This document shows, piece by piece, positions 16,813 through 25,405 of a stretch of 64,000 nt of DNA. The notes below the pieces were generated by a model that was not told the DNA's origin, made no database searches, and saw only the letters and a list, made by a program, of their open reading frames with translations. Location: positions 34,542 through 98,541 of the forward strand of contig JBGSTD010000060.1 of NCBI GenBank assembly GCA_041736675.1, written 5' to 3'. This stretch comes from Salaquimonas sp041736675. GTDB taxonomy: Bacteria > Pseudomonadota > Alphaproteobacteria > Rhizobiales > Rhizobiaceae. Numbering within the stretch: position 1 is the first letter of the stretch; each line of letters begins with the position of its first letter. The translations under genes and the position numbers were made by a program.

Positions 16813-17219
16813 ATTCGGCTCTTGCGCTTCAAAAACTGGTCTATGAGCAGTTGACCGCTGATCCGGAATTATTGACGCTGTTGGGAGGGCCAAACATATT
16901 TGACGGCGTTCCAGAAAATGTGAAACCGCCCTATGTGGTTTTCGGAAAAATCGACAGCAGTGATTGGAGCACCGGTACGGAAACGGGTGAAGAGCATCTG
17001 ATCGAACTGGTAGTCTGGTCATCGCAAAGAGGCCGCAAGCAGACCGTTCAGATTGCTGAGGCGGTGAAATCTGCACTGAAGGCCGTACCAGATGCAATCA
17101 GCAGTAATCATCTCGTGAATTTTACCTGGGAAAACTCAAGTACAAATCGCTCAAAAGACAATCTGTACTTTACCGCGTCGATTAGCTTTCGTGCGGTGAC
17201 AGAGCTTTCCATTGCCTGA
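16809..17219 (+). CDS. GTA tail terminator / completion protein (gp8, DUF3168)
   Basis: A 136-residue DUF3168 protein with LQKLVYEQLTADPELLTLLG, VPENVKPPYVVFGKID and HLIELVVWSSQRGRKQTVQI. These proteins cap the tail tube where it meets the head. Position after gp7 and the length fit GTA gp8. It overlaps the preceding small gene by four bases; 34 bases follow to gp9, which has its own ribosome site. Confidence 0.9.
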   Translation: MNSALALQKLVYEQLTADPELLTLLGGPNIFDGVPENVKPPYVVFGKIDSSDWSTGTETGEEHLIELVVWSSQRGRKQTVQIAEAVKSALKAVPDAISSNHLVNFTWENSSTNRSKDNLYFTASISFRAVTELSIA

Positions 17220-17253
17220 ATTCAGGCAAACAAATCAAACCTAAGGAAAACCG

Positions 17254-17667
17254 ATGAGTGCTCAAAAAGGCAAAGATCTGCTTTTAAAGATCAACGATGG
17301 CGCAAGTGGATATGTGACTGTGGCAGGTTTGCGATCGCGTCAATTTTCGCTGAATGCGGAAAGCGTTGATATAACCGATTCTGAATCAGCCGGACGCTGG
17401 CGCGAGCTACTTGCTGGTGCAGGTCTGCGGCGAGCGTCGGTCAATGGTTCTGGCATTTTCAAGGATGCAACATCCGATGAAAAAATCCGGGATGCGTTTT
17501 TTGCCGGTCATATCCTGAACTGGCAGATAGTTGTGCCTGAGTTTGGGTCCCTGACCGGATTGTTTCAGATCACCACTCTGGAATATTCCGGCCAGCACAA
17601 TGGCGAAATCACTTTTGATATTGTTCTGGAGTCGGCAGGATCTATCCAGTTCGGGATGGTGGCGTAA
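17254..17667 (+). CDS. GTA major tail tube protein (gp9, TP901-1 family)
   Basis: A 137-residue tube protein with the family pattern KGKDLLLKINDGASGYVTVA, GLRSRQFSLNAESVDITDSE and LLAGAGLRRASVNGSGIF. It builds the tail tube and, in GTA particles, forms a short stack of rings. A clear ribosome site (CTAAGGAAAACCG) precedes the ATG. Its TAA overlaps the ATG of gp10 by one base. Confidence 0.92.
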   Translation: MSAQKGKDLLLKINDGASGYVTVAGLRSRQFSLNAESVDITDSESAGRWRELLAGAGLRRASVNGSGIFKDATSDEKIRDAFFAGHILNWQIVVPEFGSLTGLFQITTLEYSGQHNGEITFDIVLESAGSIQFGMVA

Positions 17668-17996
17668 TGGCAAACAGACATCGCGGCGAGATAAATGTGG
17701 TTTTAAATGACCGGCAATGGACGCTGTGCCTCACCCTTGGAGCGCTTGCAGATCTCGAAAGTTATTTCGGCGTGGATGACTTGCCGAAACTTGCGGACAA
17801 ATTGTCAACCGGTGCCTTCTCGTCAAATGCATTGACGGAAATTATTGCCGCGGGTTTGAAAGGGGGCGGGAACGATATTTCCAGGGAAGAGATTTTAGAG
17901 ATGCGAAGCCCGGGTGGCGCGACCGGTTTTGCGCAAATTGCAGCTGATTTGTTGAGTGCCAGTTTCGGCGTTGAAGCGGTAACTGCACATGGGTAG
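17667..17996 (+). CDS. GTA gp10 tail assembly chaperone-like protein
   Basis: A 109-residue protein with ANRHRGEINVVLNDRQWTLC and LTLGALADLESYFGVDDL, the core of the GTA gp10 / phage tail chaperone family. It likely works with gp10.1 to chaperone the tape measure protein; in tailed phages these two products often come from a frameshift, while here they are two genes with an overlap. The start overlaps gp9 (TAATG) and the end overlaps gp10.1. Confidence 0.88.
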   Translation: MANRHRGEINVVLNDRQWTLCLTLGALADLESYFGVDDLPKLADKLSTGAFSSNALTEIIAAGLKGGGNDISREEILEMRSPGGATGFAQIAADLLSASFGVEAVTAHG

Positions 17997-18216
17997 TTGG
18001 TGGCGGAATTCAATGCGGTTTTGCCTCGGCTCGTATCGGATGACACCTTGCCAGTTTTGGCAGCTGACACTACCCGAATTGAATGCCCTCGTTGAAAGTT
18101 TGGCGCCATTGGCAGCCCGCAATGCTTTGGAGCGATCAAGAATGGATCAATTGATGGCTATTTACCCCGACACCCTGAACAAGGAAAAGGAAATGTGCGA
18201 TGGCGCGAATATCTGA
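17989..18216 (+). CDS. GTA gp10.1 tail assembly chaperone (rcc01693-like)
   Basis: A 75-residue protein with CLGSYRMTPCQFWQLTLPEL, the signature of the small phage tail assembly chaperones next to gp10 in GTAs. It begins in an ATG overlapping the gp10 stop; an internal ATG at 18013 is an alternative. Its 3' end overlaps the tape measure gene by 17 bases. Size and position match the R. capsulatus gene. Confidence 0.82.
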   Translation: MGSWWRNSMRFCLGSYRMTPCQFWQLTLPELNALVESLAPLAARNALERSRMDQLMAIYPDTLNKEKEMCDGANI

Positions 18217-18787
18217 TCCGGCGGTCTCCATTGAATCTGATTTCTCCGGTTTTAACGCAGCAATGGATGCAGCCAAAGACAGTACGCGCGATTTCGGGCG
18301 TATCTTTACATCAACTTTCAAGTCTGCGGCGATATCTGGAAAATCACTGGACGAAACTTTGAGGGGCATTGCTCTTCGAATTTCATCCATGGCGCTGTCC
18401 AAGGCCTTTGCTCCCGTTGAGAGTGCGGTGTCCTCGCTGTTGAATAACGTTCTGGCAGGATTTGCAGCTCCTGTTCCCAATGCAAAAGGTGGCATTTATT
18501 CCCAATCTGGACCAATACCATTTGCCAAGGGAGGCGTGATCTCGTCACCCAGCCTGTTTTCATTTTCAGGAGGAACTGGGCTGATGGGCGAGGCTGGCGC
18601 CGAAGCGATTATGCCGTTGACACGAGGCCCGGATGGGAAGCTGGGAATTGCTGGTGCGGGTTCAGGCTCCAATGTCAGCGTCGTTTTCAACGTACAGGCT
18701 GCAGATGCGGCAAGCTTCCAACGTTCTGAAGGGCAGTTGACCGCAATGCTGGCAAGGACAGTCCGGCGTGGTCAGCGACACTTGTAA
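18200..18787 (+). CDS. GTA tape measure protein (gp11)
   Basis: A 195-residue tape measure protein, very short as in other GTAs because the tail is short. It has a charged helical start (GFNAAMDAAKDSTRDFGRIF), two glycine-rich hydrophobic stretches and the usual LMGEAGAEAIMPLTRGPDGK motif before a C-terminal helix. It sets tail length and helps DNA delivery. The start overlaps the chaperone gene by 17 bases. Confidence 0.9.
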   Translation: MARISDPAVSIESDFSGFNAAMDAAKDSTRDFGRIFTSTFKSAAISGKSLDETLRGIALRISSMALSKAFAPVESAVSSLLNNVLAGFAAPVPNAKGGIYSQSGPIPFAKGGVISSPSLFSFSGGTGLMGEAGAEAIMPLTRGPDGKLGIAGAGSGSNVSVVFNVQAADAASFQRSEGQLTAMLARTVRRGQRHL

Positions 18788-18816
18788 TCTCATAGTTCAG
18801 GAACGGATGATACTCC

Positions 18817-19467
18817 ATGCCTTTGTTGCATTCATTTCATGATGTCCTGTTTCCAACAGACATCGCGCTCGGCGCAGCGGGCGGACCGGGAAGACGCACC
18901 GAGATCGTTACGCTCGGCTCAGGTCACGAACAGAGAAACGCGCGCTGGGCAAATTCCCGGCGTCGCTATAACGCAGGTTACGGTGTCAAGACACTCGATG
19001 ATCTGTCCGATGTGATCGCATTTTTCGAGGAGAGACGTGGCCGCTTGTTCGGTTTCAGATTTCGTGATCCTGTTGATCACAAATCCTGCAAACCTGCGGG
19101 GCAGGTCTCTTCCTCAGACCAGAAAATCGGTGAAGGAGATGCGATCAACGCCAACTACCAGCTGTTAAAAACCTATGGCCTGGGAGAGGGGAAATGGGAT
19201 CGCAAAATCACAAAACCTGTCCTGGGCAGCGTAGCAATCGAAGTCGGCGGAACTCCCAAAATTGAAGGCGTGGATTTTGATATCAACTACCTTTCCGGTG
19301 AGATTATTTTCGTTTCACAATCTGTTCCAGCAATTGGACAAGCCGTCCGTGCGGGTTTTGAGTTTGATGTTCCTGTCCGCTTTGACGTGGACGAAATCAC
19401 CATAAACATGACCCATTTCATCGCCGGCGAAATCACCTCAATTCCCCTGTTGGAGATATTGGCATGA
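18817..19467 (+). CDS. GTA distal tail protein (gp12, DUF2460)
   Basis: A 216-residue DUF2460 protein (TIGR02217-like) with FHDVLFPTDIALGAAGGPGR, the RRYNAGYGVKTLDDLSDVI stretch and LFGFRFRDPVDHKS. It forms the ring at the end of the tail tube to which the hub attaches. Its TGA overlaps the ATG of gp13. Length matches the family. Confidence 0.92.
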   Translation: MPLLHSFHDVLFPTDIALGAAGGPGRRTEIVTLGSGHEQRNARWANSRRRYNAGYGVKTLDDLSDVIAFFEERRGRLFGFRFRDPVDHKSCKPAGQVSSSDQKIGEGDAINANYQLLKTYGLGEGKWDRKITKPVLGSVAIEVGGTPKIEGVDFDINYLSGEIIFVSQSVPAIGQAVRAGFEFDVPVRFDVDEITINMTHFIAGEITSIPLLEILA

Positions 19468-20360
19468 AAAGCATATCTTCTGAATTTCAGGATCATTTGA
19501 ATGGCGAGACCATTACACTTTGCAATTGTTGGCAGATAGATCGGCCGGATGGTTCAAGTCTTGGCTTTACTGACCATGATCTTCCGATTGAATTTGACGG
19601 TCTTTCCTTTGAGGCGGCGTCCGGTTTTCAGGCAAGCCAAATGGAAGCCTCAAGCGGTCTGACCCCTGACAATCATCAGATAATGGGCGCTCTTCAATCC
19701 GAACGCATTTCCAGCGAGGATATTCGCAACAGGCTTTATGATGGCGCAAGCGTAGCGCATTTCATTGTCAACTGGATGGCACCGGAAGAACGCTCTTTGA
19801 TGCACAAATATCTGCTCGGAGAAATCACACAGCAAGATGGAGTGTTCAAAGCTGAATTGAAATCGCTGACTGCTTTGTTGGACCAGACCAATGTCCGGCG
19901 TTTCGAGCGGCGTTGCAATGCCAGCCTGGGTGATGAGAAATGCGGAATTGATTTGAATGGATCATTCATCACTTCCGGCATTGTGGAAAAAGCGCCTGAA
20001 CTGGACTTGATTTACACAAGCGGTCTGGAAAGTTATCCGGAGGGGTGGTTCGCTGGCGGAAAGATAAGCTTCGTCTCAGGTACCAACCAGGGCCTTGATC
20101 TGGAAATTGTTAACAGTGCTCGACAGTTTGGCAACAATCAACACACGGTATTGTCGCTCTGGTCCGCACCACCAAAGCCGGTGAGTGCAGGCGATCATTT
20201 TCAAGCCCGGCCAGGCTGTGACAAGTTGCTGGAAACCTGTCGGGGCAAGTTTTCCAATGCGCTGAACTTTCAGGGGTTTCCCCATATGCCGGGAAGTGAT
20301 TTTGCCATGAGCTATGCCAACAACTCTGACAACATGGACGGCGGGCCGCTCGTTCCATGA
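19464..20360 (+). CDS. GTA hub protein (gp13, DUF2163)
   Basis: A 298-residue DUF2163 protein (TIGR02218-like). The typical cysteine pattern is visible: RRCNASLGDEKCGIDL near residue 150, then PGCDKLLETCRGKF and NALNFQGFPHMPGSDFA near the end. In the R. capsulatus particle this protein binds an iron-sulfur cluster in the baseplate hub; the same cysteines are present here. The gene overlaps both neighbours by four bases. Confidence 0.92.
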   Translation: MKSISSEFQDHLNGETITLCNCWQIDRPDGSSLGFTDHDLPIEFDGLSFEAASGFQASQMEASSGLTPDNHQIMGALQSERISSEDIRNRLYDGASVAHFIVNWMAPEERSLMHKYLLGEITQQDGVFKAELKSLTALLDQTNVRRFERRCNASLGDEKCGIDLNGSFITSGIVEKAPELDLIYTSGLESYPEGWFAGGKISFVSGTNQGLDLEIVNSARQFGNNQHTVLSLWSAPPKPVSAGDHFQARPGCDKLLETCRGKFSNALNFQGFPHMPGSDFAMSYANNSDNMDGGPLVP

Positions 20361-20806
20361 CCAACACACCATTTCGAAAGATGATCCTGGAAGAGTGCCG
20401 GGAATGGATAGGCACACCATATTGCCACCAGGCGTCTGTCAAAATGGCTGGTTGTGACTGTTTGGGGCTTTTGCGAGGTGTCTGGCGCAAACTCTATCAA
20501 GGCGAGCCTCAAGCCCTGCCGGCCTATACGGCTGATTGGGGAGAGGTCGATCAGAACGAACATCTGCTCAAGGCAGCGACATCTTATTTGCTGCCTGGCA
20601 CAATGATTTTGCCAGCCTCTGTGATCCTTTTTCGCTGGAGACCGGATTTACCGGTCAAACATCTTGGTATCGTCGCCAGTGAGCGGAGTTTTTTCCATGC
20701 TTATGAACGTGCCGGTGTTGTCGAGACCACTCTCGGCCCTCATTGGCGCTCAAAGATCGCAGCATCGTTTGAATTTCCGGAAAATTATCAAGGACAAATC
20801 AGTTAA
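20357..20806 (+). CDS. GTA NlpC/P60 family cell wall peptidase (gp14)
   Basis: A 149-residue peptidase of the NlpC/P60 type with EWIGTPYCHQASVKMAGCDC, where the final cysteine is the likely nucleophile, and LPVKHLGIVAS supplying the histidine. It sits at the tail tip and opens the peptidoglycan of the recipient during DNA entry. Start and stop overlap gp13 (ATGA) and gp15 (TAATG). Confidence 0.92.
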   Translation: MTNTPFRKMILEECREWIGTPYCHQASVKMAGCDCLGLLRGVWRKLYQGEPQALPAYTADWGEVDQNEHLLKAATSYLLPGTMILPASVILFRWRPDLPVKHLGIVASERSFFHAYERAGVVETTLGPHWRSKIAASFEFPENYQGQIS

Positions 20807-23800
20807 TGGCAACAGTAGTTCTTCAGGTTGTAGGCGCTGCCATTGGCGGGGCTATGGGAGGTCCGGCAGGAGCAGCAGTCGGCAGGGCACTAGGCGCTGC
20901 TGCCGGTTACGCAATCGACCAGACACTATTTACCAAGGATCAGCTGATCAGAGGCGGACGATTGGAAGACAGCAGGATACTGGCTTCAAGCGATGGAGCT
21001 GTAATCCCGCGAGCCTATGGCCGAGTAAGACTGGGCGGACAATTGATTTGGGCAACGCGGTTTGAGGAGATCAGGTCGGTAAAAAAACGCGGAGGAAAAG
21101 GCGGACCTTCGGTCAAGACCGAGAGTTTTTCCTACTACGGCAATTTTGCAATTGGTATCTGTGAAGGCGAGATAAATCATATTGGTAGTATCTGGGCTGA
21201 CGGCAAGGAAATTGACCAGACCAAACATGTAATCCGTGTTTACAAGGGAACGCCGGTTCAACTTCCTGATCCATTGATCGAGTCTAAACAGGGATTTGGT
21301 TTGACACCGGCATTTCGCGGAACTGCCTACGTGGTCTTTGAGGATTTTCCACTTGCCGATTATGGAAACCGCATTCCCCAGATCAGCTTTGAGGTGATAC
21401 GTTCAATTGCAAACGTGGATCGGTCAATTCGTGCCGTTACATTAATACCCGGTGCCAGCGAATTTGGATATTTGCCATCCTCGATCAGTTCAACTGATGC
21501 AGGCGTTTTGAAACAGGAAAACACACACACCCTGCTGGCTCGCAGCGACTGGCAGGCTTCACTGGATGAATTGCAGGCGATTTGCCCGCAATTGGAACGG
21601 GTTTCATTGGTTGTGACCTGGTTTGGGACCGACCTTCGCGCAGGCAATTGCCGCATCGAACCAAAGGTCTCGCATCATGACAACCAAAGGCCTGCCTGGG
21701 TGGTCAGCGGAACCAGCCGCAGCAACGCCAATCTGGTCAGCGCCGTGGACGGGGAGCCGGCATTTGGTGGAACCCCAACCGATGAAAGCATAGTAAAGGC
21801 GATACAGGACCTCAAGGCCCGCGGTTTGAAAGTCACATTTTATCCGTTCATCATGATGGATATACCGCCAGACAATCAATTGCCTGATCCCTACGGGGGA
21901 AGCCAACAACCAGCTTTTCCCTGGCGCGGAAGAGTTTCCTGTTATCCAGCAATCGGACAGCCCGATAGCCCGGACGGAACTGTTGATGCGAGCACACAGA
22001 TAGGATCTTTTTTGGGCCTCGCATCCGTTGCTGATTTTTCCTCGTCAAATACCACAATCAACTACAATGGTCCGGCAGAATGGTCTTATCGGCGCATGAT
22101 ACTGCACTACGCGCATCTCTGCGAATTGGCCGGAGGCGTCGATGCTTTCCTGATCGGTTCGGAAATGCGCGGCCTGACGAGGGTTCGCGGCGATGCAGGG
22201 TCATTTCCCTTTGTGGATGGATTGATATCTGTCGCAACTGATTGCCGCCAGGTTCTCGATCCCGCAACCAAAATAAGTTACGCCGCTGATTGGAGCGAGT
22301 ATTTCGGTTATCAGCCCGGGAATGCCTCAAATGATGTATACTTCAATCTCGATCCTCTTTGGGCGGATATTTCAATCGATGCTGTAGCAATTGACAATTA
22401 CATGCCGATGGCAAACTGGCACGACATCCGTGACCATACCCGTCCGCTGGAAAAATCAATCTATTCACATGAGTATCTGAAATCCAATATTTTGGGCGGT
22501 GAGGGTTACGATTGGTATTACGCCAGCAAGGCCGATCGTGAAAACCATATTGTCACTCCGATCACGGACGGACTGGGAGAGCCATGGATTTGGTCTTACA
22601 AGAATATACCGCAATGGTGGGCCAGTTTTCATCACGAACGAATTGGTGGATTGCGTTCCGGACAATCAACGTCATGGCAGCCTGGGAGCAAACCTGTCTG
22701 GTTTGCCGAGACCGGATGCCCGGCAGTGGATCGCGGCGCCAATCAGCCCAATGTTTTTGTGGACCCTAAATCGGCAGAGTCAAAACTACCGCGATTTTCA
22801 AAGGGCGCTCGTGATGATCTGATGCTCTTGCGATGTATTGAGGCACAGCTCGAATTCTGGTCTGGTGACAGCAGCTTGCAACTTGTTGCAAGTCTCAATC
22901 CAAATGTTGATTTCAGTCAAATGATCCGGCCATCCGATATTACGGTCTGGACCTGGGACGCCCGACCTTTTCCAGCCTTTCCGCAAAAGGCTGATTTATG
23001 GAACGACGCATCAAACTGGTATCGCGGACACTGGCTGAACGGCCGGTTGGGGACTTGTCCAATGGATGATCTGATCAAGGCGATTTTCAGCGATTTCGGT
23101 CTTGAGGTACCCGAGTGCAAACTTGATGGGCATTGCCAGGGTTTTGTTGTGGCTGGTGAAACATCTGCCCGTACAACCATGGAGCCTCTGCTTTTGCTCA
23201 ACAATATCACTACCAGCGAGAGCAACGGACGTTTGGTTTTCTCCGGCAAAGCCTACCATGACCAAATTGCCATTGACGAGAATGATATGGTGCAGGAGGC
23301 AGACGAGGCACAGCTTTCATTAAACAGGCAGAGCGAGTTAGAATTGCCAAGGGAAGTATTGTTTTCGCACGCCGATATAGACCTTGGCTTTGATACAATC
23401 ACTTCTTCATCTCGCCGCATGGAGACCAATAGCGATCGTCAGGTGAAGAGCGAACTTCCGATGGTCTTGTGCCGTGATGAGGCAACCAGGCTGGCGCAGG
23501 CAAGGCTGCGGGATTTCTGGATCGGCAGGGACACTGCGCAACTTCAATTGCCGTGGAAATATCTGTCCCTCGAACAGGGTGATATTTTGAGGGTTGGCAA
23601 CAACCAGGCTTTTCAGGTGCGTGACATAATGGATGGTCTCCAGCGTGAAATAGAGGCGGGCGCTTTCCAGCATTTTGAAGAAACATTGACCTGGATGCAG
23701 CCGCCAGTGAACCGTCATTCACAAACAATTGGTGAAGGAGCACCTGAAGTTCTGTTGATGAACCTGCCGCTTGATCAGGACAGTATGCAACCGCAACCTC

Positions 23801-24678
23801 GAATTTATGCGGCAGCCAGCGCTGCTCCCTGGAACAACCGGTATCCGATTGAAATGTCGCCGATCAGTACCGGATTTGAACAGGTGGGGAACATTCTCGA
23901 ACCTGCGGTAATTTTTATCGTGCAAAACGCGGTTGGGCCATCCTCATCAGGAAGATGGGACTATGCAAACCACCTTGATGTGACCGTTACAACGAACACT
24001 ACAGATTTCCTGACAGTTGAGGAAGAGCTGGTATTTGCAGGTGGCAATGCTTTGGCTGTTCAAACAAATTCCGGCGGCTGGGAAATAATCCAGTTTCGCA
24101 AATCCGAAATCACTGGTCTGAAAACTTGGCGCTTGTCCCAATTGTTACGGGGTCAATTAGGGACCGATCATGAGATGCGGTCCGCTATTTCAGCCGGTGC
24201 AAAAGGCGTACTACTCAACTCTGCCATCGTCCCTGTTTTCCTGGAAAAAAATCAGGTTGGTTTGCCGCTAAACTGGCGGATTGGACCATCTGGGGCCGCA
24301 ATAAAATCTATCACTGCCTTGAGTGAAACCTGCTCGGGAATCAATGGTCGTCCCTTGACACCTTGTCACTTGAAAGCCCGATTTTCATCCGGAGCCTGCC
24401 TCGTCAGCTGGATCAGACGCTCTCGCGTCAACAGCGACAGTTGGGACAATGTTGAAGTTGAACCCGACTTTTCAATCGAAGCATACAACGTTGAAATTCA
24501 CCGTCCGAATGGGCAGCTGCTCCGCAGCGTTCCGGTCACAGAGTCATTCCTGAATTATAGCGACAGCGCAAGGCTTGGTGATCTTGGTTCGCTTTCAGAA
24601 CCTTTCATAGTAGCCGTATCCCAGCTCTCCAACAGTTCCAACCCCGGACCTGCTGCCTCGATTACGGTTAATCCATGA
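20806..24678 (+). CDS. GTA megatron / tail tip host-interaction protein (gp15) with TIM barrel
   Basis: A 1290-residue protein, the largest gene of the cluster. The N-terminus has glycine/alanine-rich helices (VGAAIGGAMGGPAGAAVGRA), then a baseplate core. A glycosidase-like TIM barrel follows at about 430-740, with FLIGSEMRGLTRVRG, SYAADWSEYFGYQPG and AVAIDNYMPMANWHD. A tail-3-like domain comes next, and the C-terminus has a receptor-binding-type region. It forms the trimeric tip that crosses the recipient envelope. The frame is intact. Its length is close to that of R. capsulatus gp15. Confidence 0.93.
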   Translation: MATVVLQVVGAAIGGAMGGPAGAAVGRALGAAAGYAIDQTLFTKDQLIRGGRLEDSRILASSDGAVIPRAYGRVRLGGQLIWATRFEEIRSVKKRGGKGGPSVKTESFSYYGNFAIGICEGEINHIGSIWADGKEIDQTKHVIRVYKGTPVQLPDPLIESKQGFGLTPAFRGTAYVVFEDFPLADYGNRIPQISFEVIRSIANVDRSIRAVTLIPGASEFGYLPSSISSTDAGVLKQENTHTLLARSDWQASLDELQAICPQLERVSLVVTWFGTDLRAGNCRIEPKVSHHDNQRPAWVVSGTSRSNANLVSAVDGEPAFGGTPTDESIVKAIQDLKARGLKVTFYPFIMMDIPPDNQLPDPYGGSQQPAFPWRGRVSCYPAIGQPDSPDGTVDASTQIGSFLGLASVADFSSSNTTINYNGPAEWSYRRMILHYAHLCELAGGVDAFLIGSEMRGLTRVRGDAGSFPFVDGLISVATDCRQVLDPATKISYAADWSEYFGYQPGNASNDVYFNLDPLWADISIDAVAIDNYMPMANWHDIRDHTRPLEKSIYSHEYLKSNILGGEGYDWYYASKADRENHIVTPITDGLGEPWIWSYKNIPQWWASFHHERIGGLRSGQSTSWQPGSKPVWFAETGCPAVDRGANQPNVFVDPKSAESKLPRFSKGARDDLMLLRCIEAQLEFWSGDSSLQLVASLNPNVDFSQMIRPSDITVWTWDARPFPAFPQKADLWNDASNWYRGHWLNGRLGTCPMDDLIKAIFSDFGLEVPECKLDGHCQGFVVAGETSARTTMEPLLLLNNITTSESNGRLVFSGKAYHDQIAIDENDMVQEADEAQLSLNRQSELELPREVLFSHADIDLGFDTITSSSRRMETNSDRQVKSELPMVLCRDEATRLAQARLRDFWIGRDTAQLQLPWKYLSLEQGDILRVGNNQAFQVRDIMDGLQREIEAGAFQHFEETLTWMQPPVNRHSQTIGEGAPEVLLMNLPLDQDSMQPQPRIYAAASAAPWNNRYPIEMSPISTGFEQVGNILEPAVIFIVQNAVGPSSSGRWDYANHLDVTVTTNTTDFLTVEEELVFAGGNALAVQTNSGGWEIIQFRKSEITGLKTWRLSQLLRGQLGTDHEMRSAISAGAKGVLLNSAIVPVFLEKNQVGLPLNWRIGPSGAAIKSITALSETCSGINGRPLTPCHLKARFSSGACLVSWIRRSRVNSDSWDNVEVEPDFSIEAYNVEIHRPNGQLLRSVPVTESFLNYSDSARLGDLGSLSEPFIVAVSQLSNSSNPGPAASITVNP

Positions 24679-24726
24679 ATCACAACAGAACCAGTTAACT
24701 CAGTAAAAGAAACGAAAGGAAACAAC

Positions 24727-24933
24727 ATGGTAGATGAAAAACCTTGGTATGAATCAAAGACAATCTGGGGCTCTCTCGTGGCGGTGGCTGCTGCCCTGAC
24801 TGCAACCCTGGGAGTAAATCTGGACGCGCTTACCCAGGCAGATCTGGCCGGAGTACTGGTTCAGATCGCAGGTGCAGTTGGATCACTTGTGGCGATTTAC
24901 GGCCGCCTGTCCGCTACCGACATTATTTCCTGA
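24727..24933 (+). CDS. Holin-like small membrane protein
   Basis: A 68-residue protein with a polar start (DEKPWYESKTIWGSLVAV), two hydrophobic helices at about 13-30 and 43-60, and a short polar end (GRLSATDIIS). This WY-SK-x-WGS pattern followed by two helices recurs in small membrane proteins of rhizobial phages and prophages placed in lysis regions. A strong ribosome site (GAAAGGAAACAAC) precedes it. It lies 48 bases after gp15. A holin role is inferred from topology and neighbours. Confidence 0.6.
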   Translation: MVDEKPWYESKTIWGSLVAVAAALTATLGVNLDALTQADLAGVLVQIAGAVGSLVAIYGRLSATDIIS

Positions 24934-24938
24934 TCCAA

Positions 24939-25193
24939 ATGGCGCAATGGATATCAGCCCTGGCGGCGCTATTCGGATTGATTCGCCTCCTGCTCCGGCA
25001 AATGCAGACCAGGATCAGGAACAAGGAAATCGTTGATCAATTGACATTAAGAACCAAGGCTAAAGGTCATGATTTATTGCTTAAGGTTCTTGGTGCCAGA
25101 CAGCAGGCGCGGGCAGGTTATCTTGCCCGCAATGACGATAATGCTGGTACTTCTGATAGCAGGCTGCCAAACCACAGGAAAAAGCAGAGTTGA
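24939..25193 (+). CDS. Inner-membrane spanin-like (Rz-like) protein
   Basis: An 84-residue protein with one N-terminal membrane helix (ISALAALFGLIRLLL, about 5-19) followed by a charged helical stretch RTKAKGHDLLLKVLGARQQA. This type II membrane layout with a periplasmic coil is that of inner spanins. It starts 5 bases after the holin-like gene. Its last 62 bases overlap the outer-spanin-like gene in another frame, the arrangement seen for Rz/Rz1 pairs. Sequence alone does not prove the role; a membrane-anchored tail protein is an alternative. Confidence 0.5.
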   Translation: MAQWISALAALFGLIRLLLRQMQTRIRNKEIVDQLTLRTKAKGHDLLLKVLGARQQARAGYLARNDDNAGTSDSRLPNHRKKQS

Positions 25194-25335
25194 AACTGAC
25201 CCTTCGCTTTCAGGGCCGCAGATGGGGTGGATTTGTCAGGCATTCCGCCCCATTACCTTTACCCATGAAGATGCAGAAGAAACCGTTCTGCAAATTTTGG
25301 AACACAATACAGCCTGGAACGTGTTGTGTGAATAG
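25132..25335 (+). CDS. Outer-membrane spanin-like (Rz1-like) lipoprotein
   Basis: A 67-residue lipoprotein. The signal peptide MTIMLVLLIAGC has a clear lipobox (LIAG-C), so it should be cleaved and lipidated at the cysteine. The mature end has WICQAFRPITFTHEDAEETV and LQILEHNTAWNVLC, a pattern (C-x2-ARPI, D-T, EHN, LC) known from small lipoproteins in the lysis modules of proteobacterial phages. The gene begins inside the inner-spanin-like gene in the +1 frame. The open frame extends up to 25069 but the ATG at 25132 puts the signal peptide at residue 1. Its overlap and lipobox together support the spanin idea. Confidence 0.6.
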   Translation: MTIMLVLLIAGCQTTGKSRVETDPSLSGPQMGWICQAFRPITFTHEDAEETVLQILEHNTAWNVLCE

Positions 25336-25405
25336 ACTTTGTTTTTGCGATTGGCTTTAAAAATCATTCATTTCCCATTCAGACAACAAATGCTAAAAAG
25401 TCGCC

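Larger units (their letters stand above)
10050..25335 (+). mobile_element. Rhizobiales-type gene transfer agent (GTA) structural cluster plus lysis-like genes
   Basis: All genes lie on the plus strand in the order known from the Rhodobacter capsulatus GTA: terminase small and large subunits, portal, g3.5, protease, capsid, g6-g10.1, short tape measure, g12-g15. Gaps are short and many stops overlap the next start. No integrase, excisionase, repressor or replication gene is present, which separates it from a prophage. The tape measure is only 195 residues, fitting the short GTA tail. Three small genes at the 3' end look like a holin and two spanins. The protease frame carries a TGA. Head spike, endolysin and gafA genes are not in the window. 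Confidence 0.9.

Noticed and set aside
10050..25335. Whole cluster as an integrated prophage
   Set aside because: No integrase, repressor, replication gene or attachment repeats are seen, the tape measure is very short and gene order is that of GTAs.
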